A DNA stretch of 64,000 bases from assembly GCF_020097835.1 (NCBI RefSeq), contig NZ_CP083666.1, forward strand, positions 1,426,001 to 1,490,000, written 5' to 3'. Made by a program: the position numbers and the translations under genes. Positions 35,588 through 44,639 of this stretch are shown in pieces (position 1 is the stretch's first letter; each line of letters starts with the position of its first letter). Under the pieces are notes generated by a model. The model saw only the letters and a program-made list of their open reading frames with translations, was not told the DNA's origin and did not search any database. Source of the DNA: Haloprofundus halobius (lineage in GTDB: Archaea; Halobacteriota; Halobacteria; Halobacteriales; Haloferacaceae).

Positions 35588-36881
35588 CGGACTCGCCTCC
35601 TTCGTGTTCTACGACTCCCCCGTCCGTCGCGACGGCCCGTTCGTCGGAGCTGTCGACGACGAACTGCTTGCCGAGGAGTCGGAAGAACTCGGGCATCGCG
35701 ACGAAGAGGATGATGAGACCCCGAAGCACGCCGACGAGCTGCGGCGGCACGTCGGTGCTCACGTCGACGATGATGGAGCCGCTCTTGAGGACGCCGAACA
35801 GTAGCGCCGCGAAACCGACGCCGAGGGGGTTGTTGCCCGCGAGAATCGAGACGGTGATGCCGTCGAAACCGTACGCCGGGACGCCGGTCTGGTAGTTGCC
35901 GAGAATCATGAGCACGTACATCGCGCCGCCGATACCGCCGATGGCGCCCGACAGCGTCATGCTGGAGACGATGGTCCGCGCGGCGTCGACGCCGCCGTAC
36001 TCGGCCGCTTCGGGCTGAATCCCGCTCGTCCGGATGTCGTACCCGAACGACGTGTGTTCGAGCAGGTAGTACGACCCGCCCACGAGCGCGACGGCGATGC
36101 CGAGCGAGACGATGGAGAAGTCGTCTCTCGCGTCGTACAACACCGGCGGGATAGTGGTGAACTCCGGCAGGCCGACCGTCTCGTTGGCCGGGCTCTCGGG
36201 GTCCTTGAACGGGTTCGAGACGAGGTAGAGCGCGATGCTCGTCGCCACGAAGTTCAGCATGATGGTCGTGATGACCTCGTTGGCGTCGGCGTACGCCTTC
36301 AGCGCGCCCGGAATCGCCGCGAACAACCCGCCCGCGAGCGCCCCGACGAGGAGGCCGAACGGGACGAGCACGAGCGTGCCGACGAGCCCCGAGAACAGCG
36401 GGGAGGCCCACAGCACGGTGAGCGCCGTCGCCAGCGCGCCGACGACCAACTGCCCCTGCATTCCGATGTTGAAGATGCCCGCGCGGAACGCGAGCGCGAC
36501 GCCGAGACCGGTGAAGATGAGAATCGTCGTCTCCCGGAGCGTCACCGCCATCTGACTGTTCAGCGGCGTCCAGCCCCTGCGGAACGGCGGCGCGAGCTCT
36601 CCCTGCAACGGCTGGAACAGCGGGTTGATGGGGTCGCCGAGCGCGCCGAGGAAGAGGCTGTCGTAGACGGCGAACGGGTCGTAACAGAAGCCGACGCCGA
36701 AGAACGTCGTCGCCGCCGTCGTACACGTCGTCATCCGCCCGGCGGCGAGGATGATGAGTACGCCGACGAACATCGACAGCAGGAGCGCGGCGGTGCTGAT
36801 GAGCACCCGCTCGAACGCCGACGCGCAGACGAGTCGTTCGAGCGCGCTCCGGCCGCGGGCGCGCCAGTCGCCGGCGCTCAC
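35580..36881 (-). CDS. Nucleoside-type ABC transporter permease 1 (NupP-like)
   Basis: This 433-residue permease has an extra N-terminal extension and about nine to ten helices. It contains LRETTILIFTGLGVALAFRAGIFNIGMQGQLVVGALA and YDIRTSGIQPEAAEYGGVDAARTIVSSMTLSGAIGGIGGAMYV, the cytoplasmic coupling loop. It pairs with the 35587 permease. Its start overlaps the ATPase gene stop by four bases (ATGA). Confidence 0.92.
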   Translation of the reverse strand: MSAGDWRARGRSALERLVCASAFERVLISTAALLLSMFVGVLIILAAGRMTTCTTAATTFFGVGFCYDPFAVYDSLFLGALGDPINPLFQPLQGELAPPFRRGWTPLNSQMAVTLRETTILIFTGLGVALAFRAGIFNIGMQGQLVVGALATALTVLWASPLFSGLVGTLVLVPFGLLVGALAGGLFAAIPGALKAYADANEVITTIMLNFVATSIALYLVSNPFKDPESPANETVGLPEFTTIPPVLYDARDDFSIVSLGIAVALVGGSYYLLEHTSFGYDIRTSGIQPEAAEYGGVDAARTIVSSMTLSGAIGGIGGAMYVLMILGNYQTGVPAYGFDGITVSILAGNNPLGVGFAALLFGVLKSGSIIVDVSTDVPPQLVGVLRGLIILFVAMPEFFRLLGKQFVVDSSDERAVATDGGVVEHEGGESDE

Positions 36882-38545
36882 CGCTTCTCACCTCCGGCGG
36901 CGACGCCGGTGTCGTCGGTCGTCTCGCCGTCGGCGACTTCGGTCTCGGAGTCGGTGCGGAGACTCGTCGCCGACGACTCCTCGGGCAACTGCTCGCCCGC
37001 CATCAGCAGCCCGATCTCCTCCTCGGTGACCGTCTCGGGGTCGACGACGTCCATTATCTCGCCGTCGTGCATCACCGCGAGACGGTCCGACAGCCCCTGT
37101 ACCTCCTCCAGTTTCGAGGAGACTAGCAGGACGGCTTTCCCCGCCGAGCGGAGTTCGAGCAGTCGGTCGTGGATGAACTCCGTCGACCCGATGTCGACGC
37201 CGCGGGTCGGGTGGGTAGCGACGACGAGCGCGGGGTCACGCTCGAACTCGCGACCGACGATGAACTTCTGCTGGTTGCCGCCGGAGAGGGAGGCGGCCTT
37301 CGTGTCGCGGTTCGGCGGGCGCACGTCGTACTCGTCGATGATGTCCTGTGCGTGCGTCCGCGCGTGGCCCCACTCGATGCGTCCGCTCTCGGCGAACGGC
37401 CGGCTGTGCTGGCTGCCGAGGAGGCCGTTCTCGGTGAGGTCGAACGCCATCACGAGCCCGCGCTCGTGGCGGTCCTCCGGGATGTACGCCATCCCCTCGT
37501 CGATGCGGCGCTGGCGCGACCACTCCGTGACGTCCTCGCGCTCGAAGGCGACGCTGCCCGTCGTCGGCTCCCGGAGACCGGTGATGGCCTCGACGAGTTC
37601 GGCCTGTCCGTTGCCGTCGACGCCGGCGATACCGAACACCTCGCCCTCGTGGACCGACAGGGAGACCTCGGAGACGGCCTCGACGCCGCGTTCGTCCTCA
37701 GCGGAGAGACGGTCGACCGAGAGCACCGGCTCCCCGCGTTCGACCGGCGGTTTCTCGACGGTTCCGAGCACTTCGCGACCGACCATCAGCTCCGCGAGCT
37801 GTTTGCGGGTCACGTCGTCGGCGGCGACGGTGCCGACGTTCTCCCCGTCGCGGAGGACGGTGATGTCGTCGGCGGCGTGCATCGCCTCGCCCAGCTTGTG
37901 CGTGATGAAGATGATAGTCTTGCCCTGCGCGGTGAGCTCCTCGAAGACCGAAAAGAGATCTTCGACCTCCTGTGGCGTCAGCACCGCGGTCGGTTCGTCG
38001 AGGATGAGGACGTCCGCGCCGCGGTACAGCGCCTTCAGAATCTCGACGCGCTGTTGGACGCCGACGCTCACGTCGGCGAGAGTCGCGTCGGGGTCGACGT
38101 CGAAGCCGTAGCGATCACAGAGGTCGACGACTTCGCTTCGGGCGCGGTCGCCGTCGACGGCCAACCCGCCCCACTTCCGGGGTTCGTTGCCGAGAGTGAT
38201 GTTCTCGGTGACGGTCATCGGGTCGACCAGCATGAAGTGCTGGTGGATCATGCCGACGCCCGCGTCGATGGCGTCGGCCGGCGAGTCGAACCGTCGGGGG
38301 GCGTCGACGTATCGGCCGGTGGTGTCGTCGTCCGCCGCTTCGAGTCCGTCGCCGTTGACGTAGACGTCTCCCTCGGTCGGTTCGTACAACCCGTAGAGGA
38401 CGTTCATCAACGTCGTCTTCCCCGCGCCGTTCTCGCCGAGGAGAGCGTGGACCGACCCCCGCTCGACGACCAGATCGACGTCGTCGTTGGCGACGACGCC
38501 GGGGAAGCGTTTCGTTATTCCGTCGAGGTGGACGGCCGGTTCCAT
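36878..38545 (-). CDS. Nucleoside-type ABC transporter ATPase (double domain, NupO-like)
   Basis: This 555-residue protein has two ABC cassettes. The N-terminal one is canonical, with Walker A GENGAGKTT, signature VGVQQR and Walker B LILDEPTA. The C-terminal one has the degenerate P-loop GVDGNGQAEL and signature LSGGNQQK with THPTRGVDIG, as expected for the sugar/nucleoside importer type where one site is inactive. It powers uptake with the two permeases downstream. An acidic 40-residue C-terminal tail is present. Confidence 0.95.
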   Translation of the reverse strand: MEPAVHLDGITKRFPGVVANDDVDLVVERGSVHALLGENGAGKTTLMNVLYGLYEPTEGDVYVNGDGLEAADDDTTGRYVDAPRRFDSPADAIDAGVGMIHQHFMLVDPMTVTENITLGNEPRKWGGLAVDGDRARSEVVDLCDRYGFDVDPDATLADVSVGVQQRVEILKALYRGADVLILDEPTAVLTPQEVEDLFSVFEELTAQGKTIIFITHKLGEAMHAADDITVLRDGENVGTVAADDVTRKQLAELMVGREVLGTVEKPPVERGEPVLSVDRLSAEDERGVEAVSEVSLSVHEGEVFGIAGVDGNGQAELVEAITGLREPTTGSVAFEREDVTEWSRQRRIDEGMAYIPEDRHERGLVMAFDLTENGLLGSQHSRPFAESGRIEWGHARTHAQDIIDEYDVRPPNRDTKAASLSGGNQQKFIVGREFERDPALVVATHPTRGVDIGSTEFIHDRLLELRSAGKAVLLVSSKLEEVQGLSDRLAVMHDGEIMDVVDPETVTEEEIGLLMAGEQLPEESSATSLRTDSETEVADGETTDDTGVAAGGEKR

Positions 38546-38626
38546 TGGTGGTGGCTTGTCAGGTGTGTGCTTAAGAGCGTGGTTTCTCGCCTGTTCGGCT
38601 GTCGAAGCGGGAGTCGGACGGCCGAG

Positions 38627-39766
38627 TTACAGGTTCGAGGGGTCCGACGGCACCTCGATGTCGCCGTCGATGATCGCCTGTCGCGACTCGTCGACCGCCG
38701 ACTTCACGTCCTCGGAGATATCGTCGCCGAGTTCGTCGCCGTAGACGGCCGCGACGCCCTCCTGTTCGAGACCGAGCGTGGTGACGTTGCCGCCGTCGAA
38801 CTCGTCGTTGACGACGTTCTCGATGGACGTGTAAACGGCGGTGTCGACGCGCTTGACCATGCTCGCGAGGATGACGTCGGCGTACCCCGACTCCGTCATC
38901 GACTGGTCCTGGTCGACGCCGATGGCGAACCGGCCCGCCTCCTGGGCGGCCTCGAAGACCCCCCGACCGGCGTTTCCGGCGGCGTGGTAGACGATATCGA
39001 CGCCGTCGTTGTACATCGCCGTCGCCGCTTCGCTGCCCGCTTGCGTGTCGTTAAAGTCGCCGACGTAGCTGACCTGTACCTCGATGTCTTCGCTGACCTC
39101 CGCGACGCCAGCGCGGTAACCCGCCTCGAACTTCCCGATGAGGTCGCCCTCGACGCCGCCGACGAAGCCGACTCTCGTCTCGTCGGGGTTCGTCTCGCCG
39201 GCACCGGCGCTGAACTCCTCTTGGGTCAGCAGTCCGGCGAGCTGTCCGACGAGGAACGACCCCTCGTTCTCGCCGAAGACGTAGCTCGCGACGTTCGGCT
39301 CCTCGACGACGGTGTCGACGATCATGAAGTTCTGGTCGGGGTAGTCGGGCGCGTTCCCCGCCAGCGCCTCCTCCTGCAGGTAGCCGATACAGCAGATGAG
39401 GTCGTACTCGCCGCCCTGCGCGAACTGCTGCTGGTACGTCTGGAACTCCGTCACCTCTTCCGGTTGGACGTCGTCGCTCGAGACGTTGTACTCCTCGGCG
39501 GCGTCCCGGAGACCGCTCTGCGCCTGGTCGTTGAACGACCCGTCGCCCAGACCGCCCGTCGCGTACACCATCCCGACGTTCACGTCGGCGCTGCCGGAGC
39601 CCCCGGAACCGCCGTCGCTCGACTCGTTCCCGGACTCGTTGTCGCCGCCGGTTCCGCTGTCGTTGCTCCCGTCGCTGTCCTCGGTCGGGCCGCCGGTACA
39701 GCCAGCCAGTCCCGCGATACCCGCCGCACCTGTCGCCTTGATGAGCGTCCGCCTATCCAGATTCAT
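38627..39766 (-). CDS. BMP-family substrate-binding lipoprotein (NupN-like)
   Basis: This is a 379-residue protein. It has a Tat-type signal MNLDRRTLIKATGAAGIAGL with lipobox LAGCTGG, a Ser/Gly/Asp-rich tether, then a BMP/PnrA domain (VNVGMVYATGGLGDGSFND, FMIVDTVVEEPNVASYVFGENEGSFLVGQLAGL, DIVYHAAGNAGRGVFEAAQEAG). It captures nucleosides or related purine compounds outside the membrane and feeds the downstream ATPase and permeases. It is the first gene of the operon, 81 bases before the ATPase. Confidence 0.94.
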   Translation of the reverse strand: MNLDRRTLIKATGAAGIAGLAGCTGGPTEDSDGSNDSGTGGDNESGNESSDGGSGGSGSADVNVGMVYATGGLGDGSFNDQAQSGLRDAAEEYNVSSDDVQPEEVTEFQTYQQQFAQGGEYDLICCIGYLQEEALAGNAPDYPDQNFMIVDTVVEEPNVASYVFGENEGSFLVGQLAGLLTQEEFSAGAGETNPDETRVGFVGGVEGDLIGKFEAGYRAGVAEVSEDIEVQVSYVGDFNDTQAGSEAATAMYNDGVDIVYHAAGNAGRGVFEAAQEAGRFAIGVDQDQSMTESGYADVILASMVKRVDTAVYTSIENVVNDEFDGGNVTTLGLEQEGVAAVYGDELGDDISEDVKSAVDESRQAIIDGDIEVPSDPSNL

Positions 39767-39844
39767 GGCTATGTCTGGACGGACATGACTCGGAAATAGG
39801 GATAAAGCCGTCGTTTGCCGTGGAACGGCCCTCGGTAGCGGTTC

Positions 39845-41209
39845 TCAGTCCCTCGCCGCCTCGACGGCGTCTTCGACCACGCCGTCGGCGTGGGCGACGA
39901 GCGAATCCACGTCGTCGCTCTCGGCGTAGAGGCGGACGTACGGCTCGGTGCCGCTCGGCCGGACGAGCAGCCACGAACTGTCGGGGAACTCCAGTCGGAC
40001 GCCGTACTCGGTGTCGACGCTCGCCTCGGGGAAGGCGTCGGGGAGCGTCCGCTCCAGCGCCGCCATCGTCTCGCGCTTGGCTCCGTCGGGGCAGTCGACG
40101 CTCACCTTCCGGTACGGGCGCTCGGTGACGGGTTCGCGGAGCGCGTCGAGGCCCGCCTCGGCGACGAGTCGGCTGACGACCGCCGCGGAGGCGACGCCGT
40201 CTATCCACCCGCCGAACTGCGTGTGGATGTGTTTCCACGGTTCGGCCGCGAAGACGACCGTCCCCCCCGCCGCTTCGGCCGCCGCGATGCCCTCGTGGAG
40301 CGCGCCGAGACGGATGCGCTCGACCCGTCCGCCGGCCTCGCGGACGCGTTCGTCGATGCGCGCGGAGGCGTTCGGCGTCGTCACGACGACGGGGTCGTCG
40401 CTCTCGACGCTCCGGACGTAGTGTTCGGCGAGAATCGCGACGATAGTGTCCTCGTGAATCACCTCGCCGTCGGGCCCGACGACGACGATACGGTCGGCGT
40501 CGCCGTCGTGGCCGATACCGAACGCGAAGGGGTCGCCCTCCGCGTTGGCGTCGGCGACGAACGTCCGGAGGTCCCGCAGCGACTCGGGCGTCGGCTTGCT
40601 CTCGCGGCCGGGGAAGTGACCGTCGACGTTCGCGTTCAGCGTGACCACGTTCGCGCCGAGGGCGCGAAGCACCTGCGGGGTTGCGAGACCGGCCATCCCG
40701 TTGCCACAGTCGACGGCGACGCGGAGTCCGGAGAGCGGCGCACCGCGGCCGCGAGCGTAGTCGGCGACGGCGCGTCGGTACGTCGAGAGCACCGCCTCGT
40801 CCTCGCTGTCGCCCCACCGGTCCCACGCGCCGACGGCGTCGTCGTCGGCGACGCGCTGTTCGACCGAGCGCTCGGCCGCCCGGTCGTACTCGACGCCGTC
40901 GTCGAACACCTTGATGCCGTTGTCGGTCGGCGGGTTGTGGGACGCGGTGAGCATCACGCCGCGTCGTCCCCGCGAGGCGAACGCGAGCGCGGGCGTCGGC
41001 AGCATCCCGGCGCGTCGAACGTCCGCCCCGGCGGACAGGAGTCCCGCTTCGACAGCGGCGGCCAGCGCCGGGCCGGTCACTCGACCGTCGCGCGCGACGA
41101 CGACCGCTCCCCCGTCGCGACCGACCGCACGGCCGACGGCGAGGGCGAGTTCGGGCGTCACGCGCTCCGTGGCGCTTCCGCGGATTCCGGCGGTTCCGAA
41201 CAGTTCCAT
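39845..41209 (-). CDS. glmM: Phosphohexomutase (phosphoglucosamine/phosphomannomutase family)
   Basis: This 454-residue enzyme has catalytic TASHNPPTDNGIK (phosphoserine Ser90), the metal loop GIGHDGDADRIVVVG (D235, D237, D239) and the C-terminal phosphate-binding RPSGTEPYVRLYAE. The usual sugar-binding GG-E-x-S-G-H loop is replaced by AAEPWKHIHTQFGGWIDG, so the exact sugar specificity is uncertain. It supplies hexosamine or hexose 1-phosphates for glycan synthesis. It lies just beyond the nucleoside transporter but on its own promoter. Confidence 0.85.
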   Translation of the reverse strand: MELFGTAGIRGSATERVTPELALAVGRAVGRDGGAVVVARDGRVTGPALAAAVEAGLLSAGADVRRAGMLPTPALAFASRGRRGVMLTASHNPPTDNGIKVFDDGVEYDRAAERSVEQRVADDDAVGAWDRWGDSEDEAVLSTYRRAVADYARGRGAPLSGLRVAVDCGNGMAGLATPQVLRALGANVVTLNANVDGHFPGRESKPTPESLRDLRTFVADANAEGDPFAFGIGHDGDADRIVVVGPDGEVIHEDTIVAILAEHYVRSVESDDPVVVTTPNASARIDERVREAGGRVERIRLGALHEGIAAAEAAGGTVVFAAEPWKHIHTQFGGWIDGVASAAVVSRLVAEAGLDALREPVTERPYRKVSVDCPDGAKRETMAALERTLPDAFPEASVDTEYGVRLEFPDSSWLLVRPSGTEPYVRLYAESDDVDSLVAHADGVVEDAVEAARD

Positions 41210-41301
41210 ACGCGGAGGTATCGGGCGGTGTACTTAGATGGTCCCGGTTCGACCGCGTCCGCGGCCCGACGTATTTTGCCGGTCGACCTCGAACGTCGAC
41301 T

Positions 41302-41598
41302 ATGAGCGAGACACCGTCCGAATCAGACCGAACCCGCGCGCACGTCTTCATCAGCGGTCGCGTTCAAGGCGTCTTCTACCGGGCGAACACCCGGGATGCG
41401 GCCCGCGAGCGCGGCGTCGACGGTTGGGTCAGAAACCTCGACGACGGCCGCGTCGAAGCGGTGTTCGAGGGCTCCGAACCGGCCGTCGACTCGATGGTCG
41501 ACTGGTGCGAGACCGGTAGCCCCGACGCGAACGTCGAGGACGTCGACGCCGAGTACGAAGCACCCGAGGGTCTCGACGGGTTCGAGGTCCGACGGTGA
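41302..41598 (+). CDS. acyP: Acylphosphatase
   Basis: This 98-residue protein has the acylphosphatase core GRVQGVFYRANTRDAARERGVDGWVRNLDDGRVEAVFEG, with the phosphate-binding Arg27 and catalytic Asn45 in the expected places. It hydrolyses acyl phosphates in the cytoplasm. The N-terminal ten residues are acidic and poorly conserved, typical of halophile extensions. Confidence 0.95.
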   Translation: MSETPSESDRTRAHVFISGRVQGVFYRANTRDAARERGVDGWVRNLDDGRVEAVFEGSEPAVDSMVDWCETGSPDANVEDVDAEYEAPEGLDGFEVRR

Positions 41599-41735
41599 GC
41601 GGCGACAACCGGCGCTGAGCGCTAACTCCGCTCGCGAGCGTCGATCCGCGACACCCGTCCCGTCGACGAGGGGGAGACGACGAGGAGACGGCCTATCACG
41701 CGGCGGTTATCTCCTCCTGCGCCGTCCACTCTCCC

Positions 41736-42230
41736 GTGAACGACATCACCACCGCGATCGACATCGACGCGCCGCCCGAGACGGTCTGGCGCGTCCTCAC
41801 CGAGTTCGAACACTACGCCGAGTGGAACCCGTACACCGTCGTCAGCGGGAGCGCGACCGAAGGGAGTCGCCTCCGCGTCTCGCCCGGTCCCGAGGCCGGG
41901 CGCGCGCCGACGTTCAGGCCGCGCGTCCTTCGCGCCGATCCGGGCCGCGAACTCCGGTGGCTCGGCCACCTGTACGTCCGCGGCCTCTTCGACGGCGAAC
42001 ACCGGTTCGTGGTCGAACCTCGCGGAGACGGCCGTTCGCGACTCGTCCAGTCGGAGTCATTTTCCGGAGTACTGATGGGACCGATTCTCCGTCGCATCGG
42101 AGCCGACACGGAGGCGAACTTCCGCGGCGTGAACGAGGCGCTGAAAGCGCGGGCGGAGGCGCTGTGGACCGACCGAGGCGGCGAGTCGGAGTCGAGTACT
42201 GGCGACGGAGCCCCGGAACCGACGGCCTGA
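41736..42230 (+). CDS. SRPBCC (START-like) domain protein
   Basis: This is a 164-residue cytoplasmic protein from a GTG start. ITTAIDIDAPPETVWRVLTEFEHYAEWNPY is the classic Bet_v_1/polyketide-cyclase opening. Later come a HLYVRGLFDGEHRFVVEPRGDG sheet and the long C-terminal helix (NFRGVNEALKARAEALW). Such domains bind hydrophobic ligands; ligand unknown. Confidence 0.88.
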   Translation: MNDITTAIDIDAPPETVWRVLTEFEHYAEWNPYTVVSGSATEGSRLRVSPGPEAGRAPTFRPRVLRADPGRELRWLGHLYVRGLFDGEHRFVVEPRGDGRSRLVQSESFSGVLMGPILRRIGADTEANFRGVNEALKARAEALWTDRGGESESSTGDGAPEPTA

Positions 42231-42279
42231 CCCGCCGCGAGAGTAACATTCATACACCAGCCCCGTGAGAGCAGGTCCA

Positions 42280-42360
42280 ATGCAGCTCGTCAAATTGTCG
42301 GCGACACGCCGACGCGCAGAGACCGACCCCCGTCCGCGACTCGCCGGAGGCGTCGCGTGA
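42280..42360 (+). CDS. 26-residue coupled leader ORF
   Basis: An ATG opens a 26-codon frame (MQLVKLSATRRRAETDPRPR then LAGGVA). Its TGA overlaps the GTG start of the next small membrane gene by four bases (42357-42360). It is arginine-rich, unlike typical acidic haloarchaeal proteins. It may be a translated leader or a chance frame. Confidence 0.35.
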   Translation: MQLVKLSATRRRAETDPRPRLAGGVA

Positions 42361-42566
42361 GAGTCGCCGCGATTCCGTGGACGATTCTGACCGTCGTCGG
42401 CCTCGTCGCCACGCTCTCGACCGGCTTCCTCATCGTCCGGGGACCGTTCTTCGGCGGACCGACGCTCGACCCCCTCTGGCTGCTCGTCGCCACCGGCGGG
42501 TTCATCGCCGCCATCATCACCCTCGCGTTCGGCGGGTCGAAGCTGGCGCGCGTCGTCCTGTTCTGA
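42357..42566 (+). CDS. 69-residue two-helix membrane protein
   Basis: From the GTG at 42357 the protein has two membrane helices (IPWTILTVVGLVATLSTGFL and LWLLVATGGFIAAIITLAF) joined by a glycine/proline-rich loop. A C-terminal GGSKLARVVLF completes it. Function is unknown. A small leader ORF overlaps its start. Confidence 0.65.
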   Translation: MRVAAIPWTILTVVGLVATLSTGFLIVRGPFFGGPTLDPLWLLVATGGFIAAIITLAFGGSKLARVVLF

Positions 42567-42685
42567 ACCGCCCCTTCGACCCCGTCTTCGGCCCCCGAAG
42601 CGTCGGAAAACGCCATTTTCCGCAGAGAGGCGCGCGCTGTCGCCTGAGCATTCGAAAACTGGGGTCCCCCTCGAAAATCCGGCGC

Positions 42686-43591
42686 TCAGCCCCGAGCGGC
42701 GCTGACGACGCCGACGCCGACGGCCATCACGACGCCGCCGACGAGAAACGTCGGGCCGACGTGTTCGCCCAAAAGCGCCGCGCCGAGTGCCGCGCCGACG
42801 GCCGGTTGCGCGAAGAAGAAGACGGCGACGGTTCCCGCGCCGACGTACTCCAGCCCTTTGTACCACAGATACCACGCCGCCGCCGTCGACGCGACGCCGA
42901 GGTAGAGGACCGCGCCGAACGTCTGCGGCGACGGCGCGAACGCGTCGGCGGGGACGCCGACCGCGAGGAGTTCCGCCAGCGAGAGCACTCCGAGCATCGG
43001 CGTCGCCGCGAGCGTCGCGTACGTCGCCGCCGTCAACGCCGAGTAGCGCCGGACCACCGGTACGCCCCAGACGGTGTAGCCCGCCCACGCGACGCTCGCG
43101 GCGACGAGGGCGACGAGGCCCGCGAGATTCCCGGCGGCGAGGTCGGAGAGGCGGTACTGGCCGGCGACGACCAGAAGCGTCCCGACGACGGCCAACGCCA
43201 TGCCGGCGGCTTTCTTCCCCGTCAGCCGTTCGCCGAGCACCGACACGCCGAGGACAACGGTGAAAACCGGGGTGAGGACGGTGAGTAGCGACCCTTGACT
43301 CGCGTTCGTCAGTTCGGTGCCGACGAACTGGGTGGCGATGGTGAGCGCCACCCACCCGCCGAGGACGACGAACCGGCCGTAGTCCTCGCGGCGGATGCGG
43401 ACGTCCTTGCTCTTCGTGACGGCGAACAGGACGACTGCGCCGATGACGACGCGCAGAAAGCCGAGCGTCACCGGCGGTATCGTCGTGAACGTCCACTTCG
43501 AGACGACGTACATGCCGCCCCAGAGCGCCGCCGCCGACAGCGGGGCGAGCGCGAAGGCGTACCGTCGCACGCCGGAGGCCGTTCGGGACAC
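42686..43591 (-). CDS. EamA/DMT-family transporter
   Basis: This 301-residue protein has ten predicted membrane helices in two EamA halves (LAPLSAAALWGGMYVVSKWTF... and LVALVAASVAWAGYTVWGVPV...). It contains the conserved VGTELTNASQGSLLTVLTPVFTVVLGV segment. It exports metabolites or takes up small solutes; the substrate is not predictable. The start is a GTG at 43591, with a second in-frame GTG seven codons later. Confidence 0.88.
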   Translation of the reverse strand: MSRTASGVRRYAFALAPLSAAALWGGMYVVSKWTFTTIPPVTLGFLRVVIGAVVLFAVTKSKDVRIRREDYGRFVVLGGWVALTIATQFVGTELTNASQGSLLTVLTPVFTVVLGVSVLGERLTGKKAAGMALAVVGTLLVVAGQYRLSDLAAGNLAGLVALVAASVAWAGYTVWGVPVVRRYSALTAATYATLAATPMLGVLSLAELLAVGVPADAFAPSPQTFGAVLYLGVASTAAAWYLWYKGLEYVGAGTVAVFFFAQPAVGAALGAALLGEHVGPTFLVGGVVMAVGVGVVSAARG

Positions 43592-43850
43592 CTCAGGCGG
43601 AGTCGACCCCGAAACGGGCGGTACAGGCGGTACGCGCGCCGACGGGTCGACCGCGATCGGCCCGGTTCCGTTCGCGCGTCTCCGCCGCGTGGATGCGCTC
43701 TCGGTCGAAAGCGGTGCTCGGGTCAGTACCGTTCATGACGGGCCGTACGTCGTCGCCGACGGCCAGAAACGTTTGGCTTCTCGGCAGAATACCGCGCCGT
43801 ACTCGCGCGCCCGCCGCAGGCCGGTCCCCGCAGGGGACCGTCGCCGACGG

Positions 43851-44639
43851 CTACGGCTGGTTTCTGCCGACGAGCGCGTCGATACCGTTTCCGGCCGCGC
43901 GGGTCAGCACCGCCGCCATCGCGGTTCCGGCGCTCCAGATGGCGGTCTCCTCGGGCGGTTCGGACCCGTCGCCTTCGTACAGCACCGAGAGCAGGAAGAT
44001 GTCGTCGTCGGCGAGAATTACCCGCCCGGTGAAGTCGCCGGGGGAGTCCGCCGGCGGGGCGGCGATGCCGACGGCGTCTATCTCGTCGAACTGCTCGCGA
44101 ACCGCGGCGCTGGCGCTGACGACGTGAACGTCCAGCCCGGCGGCGGCGCGCTCTCGAAGCGCCGTCATCACGTCGTCGCTGAGCAGGTCGAGCGAGTCCG
44201 CGCCGAAGACGATCCGGGTTTCCGCCCGGTGGACGAGATCGACGGTCCGGTCGTCGATGGGTTTTCGGCCCCGGACGGTCCACACGTCGTCTCGGGTCTC
44301 CTCGCCGTGCTCCTCGCGACGCAGTTCCGCGAGCGCGTCGAACGCTCGGTCCCGTTCGCGTTCGAGGCGGGCGGTCAGCAGTTCTTTGGCCGCGTCGAGG
44401 CTGACCGGCCGGTACCGCTTCGGCGTCGACTGCTGGAGTTCGACGAGCCCTCGCGCTTCGAGGTCCTCCGCCGCGCCGTACACCTGCGAGCGCGGGACGC
44501 CCGCGAGGTCGTGGATATCCTTCGCCGTCCCGGTACCGAGTCGGTGGAGCGCGACGAAGACCCGCGCCTCGTAGTTCGTGAGGCCGAGACGTTCCAGCGC
44601 CTCCTCGACGTCGCGTTCGTCGGGTCCGTCGTCGCTCAT
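43851..44639 (-). CDS. TrmB-family transcriptional regulator
   Basis: This 262-residue protein has an N-terminal winged helix (LERLGLTNYEARVFVALHRLGTGTAKDIHDLAGVPRSQVYGAAEDLEARGLVELQQS), followed by a helical linker and a C-terminal TrmB-type effector domain (VWTVRGRKPIDDRTVDLVHRAETRIVFGADSLDLLS). It should bind DNA as a dimer and respond to a ligand. It is the last gene of the surface-protein/RND operon; its ATG overlaps the RND stop (ATGA), so it probably regulates its own operon. Confidence 0.9.
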   Translation of the reverse strand: MSDDGPDERDVEEALERLGLTNYEARVFVALHRLGTGTAKDIHDLAGVPRSQVYGAAEDLEARGLVELQQSTPKRYRPVSLDAAKELLTARLERERDRAFDALAELRREEHGEETRDDVWTVRGRKPIDDRTVDLVHRAETRIVFGADSLDLLSDDVMTALRERAAAGLDVHVVSASAAVREQFDEIDAVGIAAPPADSPGDFTGRVILADDDIFLLSVLYEGDGSEPPEETAIWSAGTAMAAVLTRAAGNGIDALVGRNQP

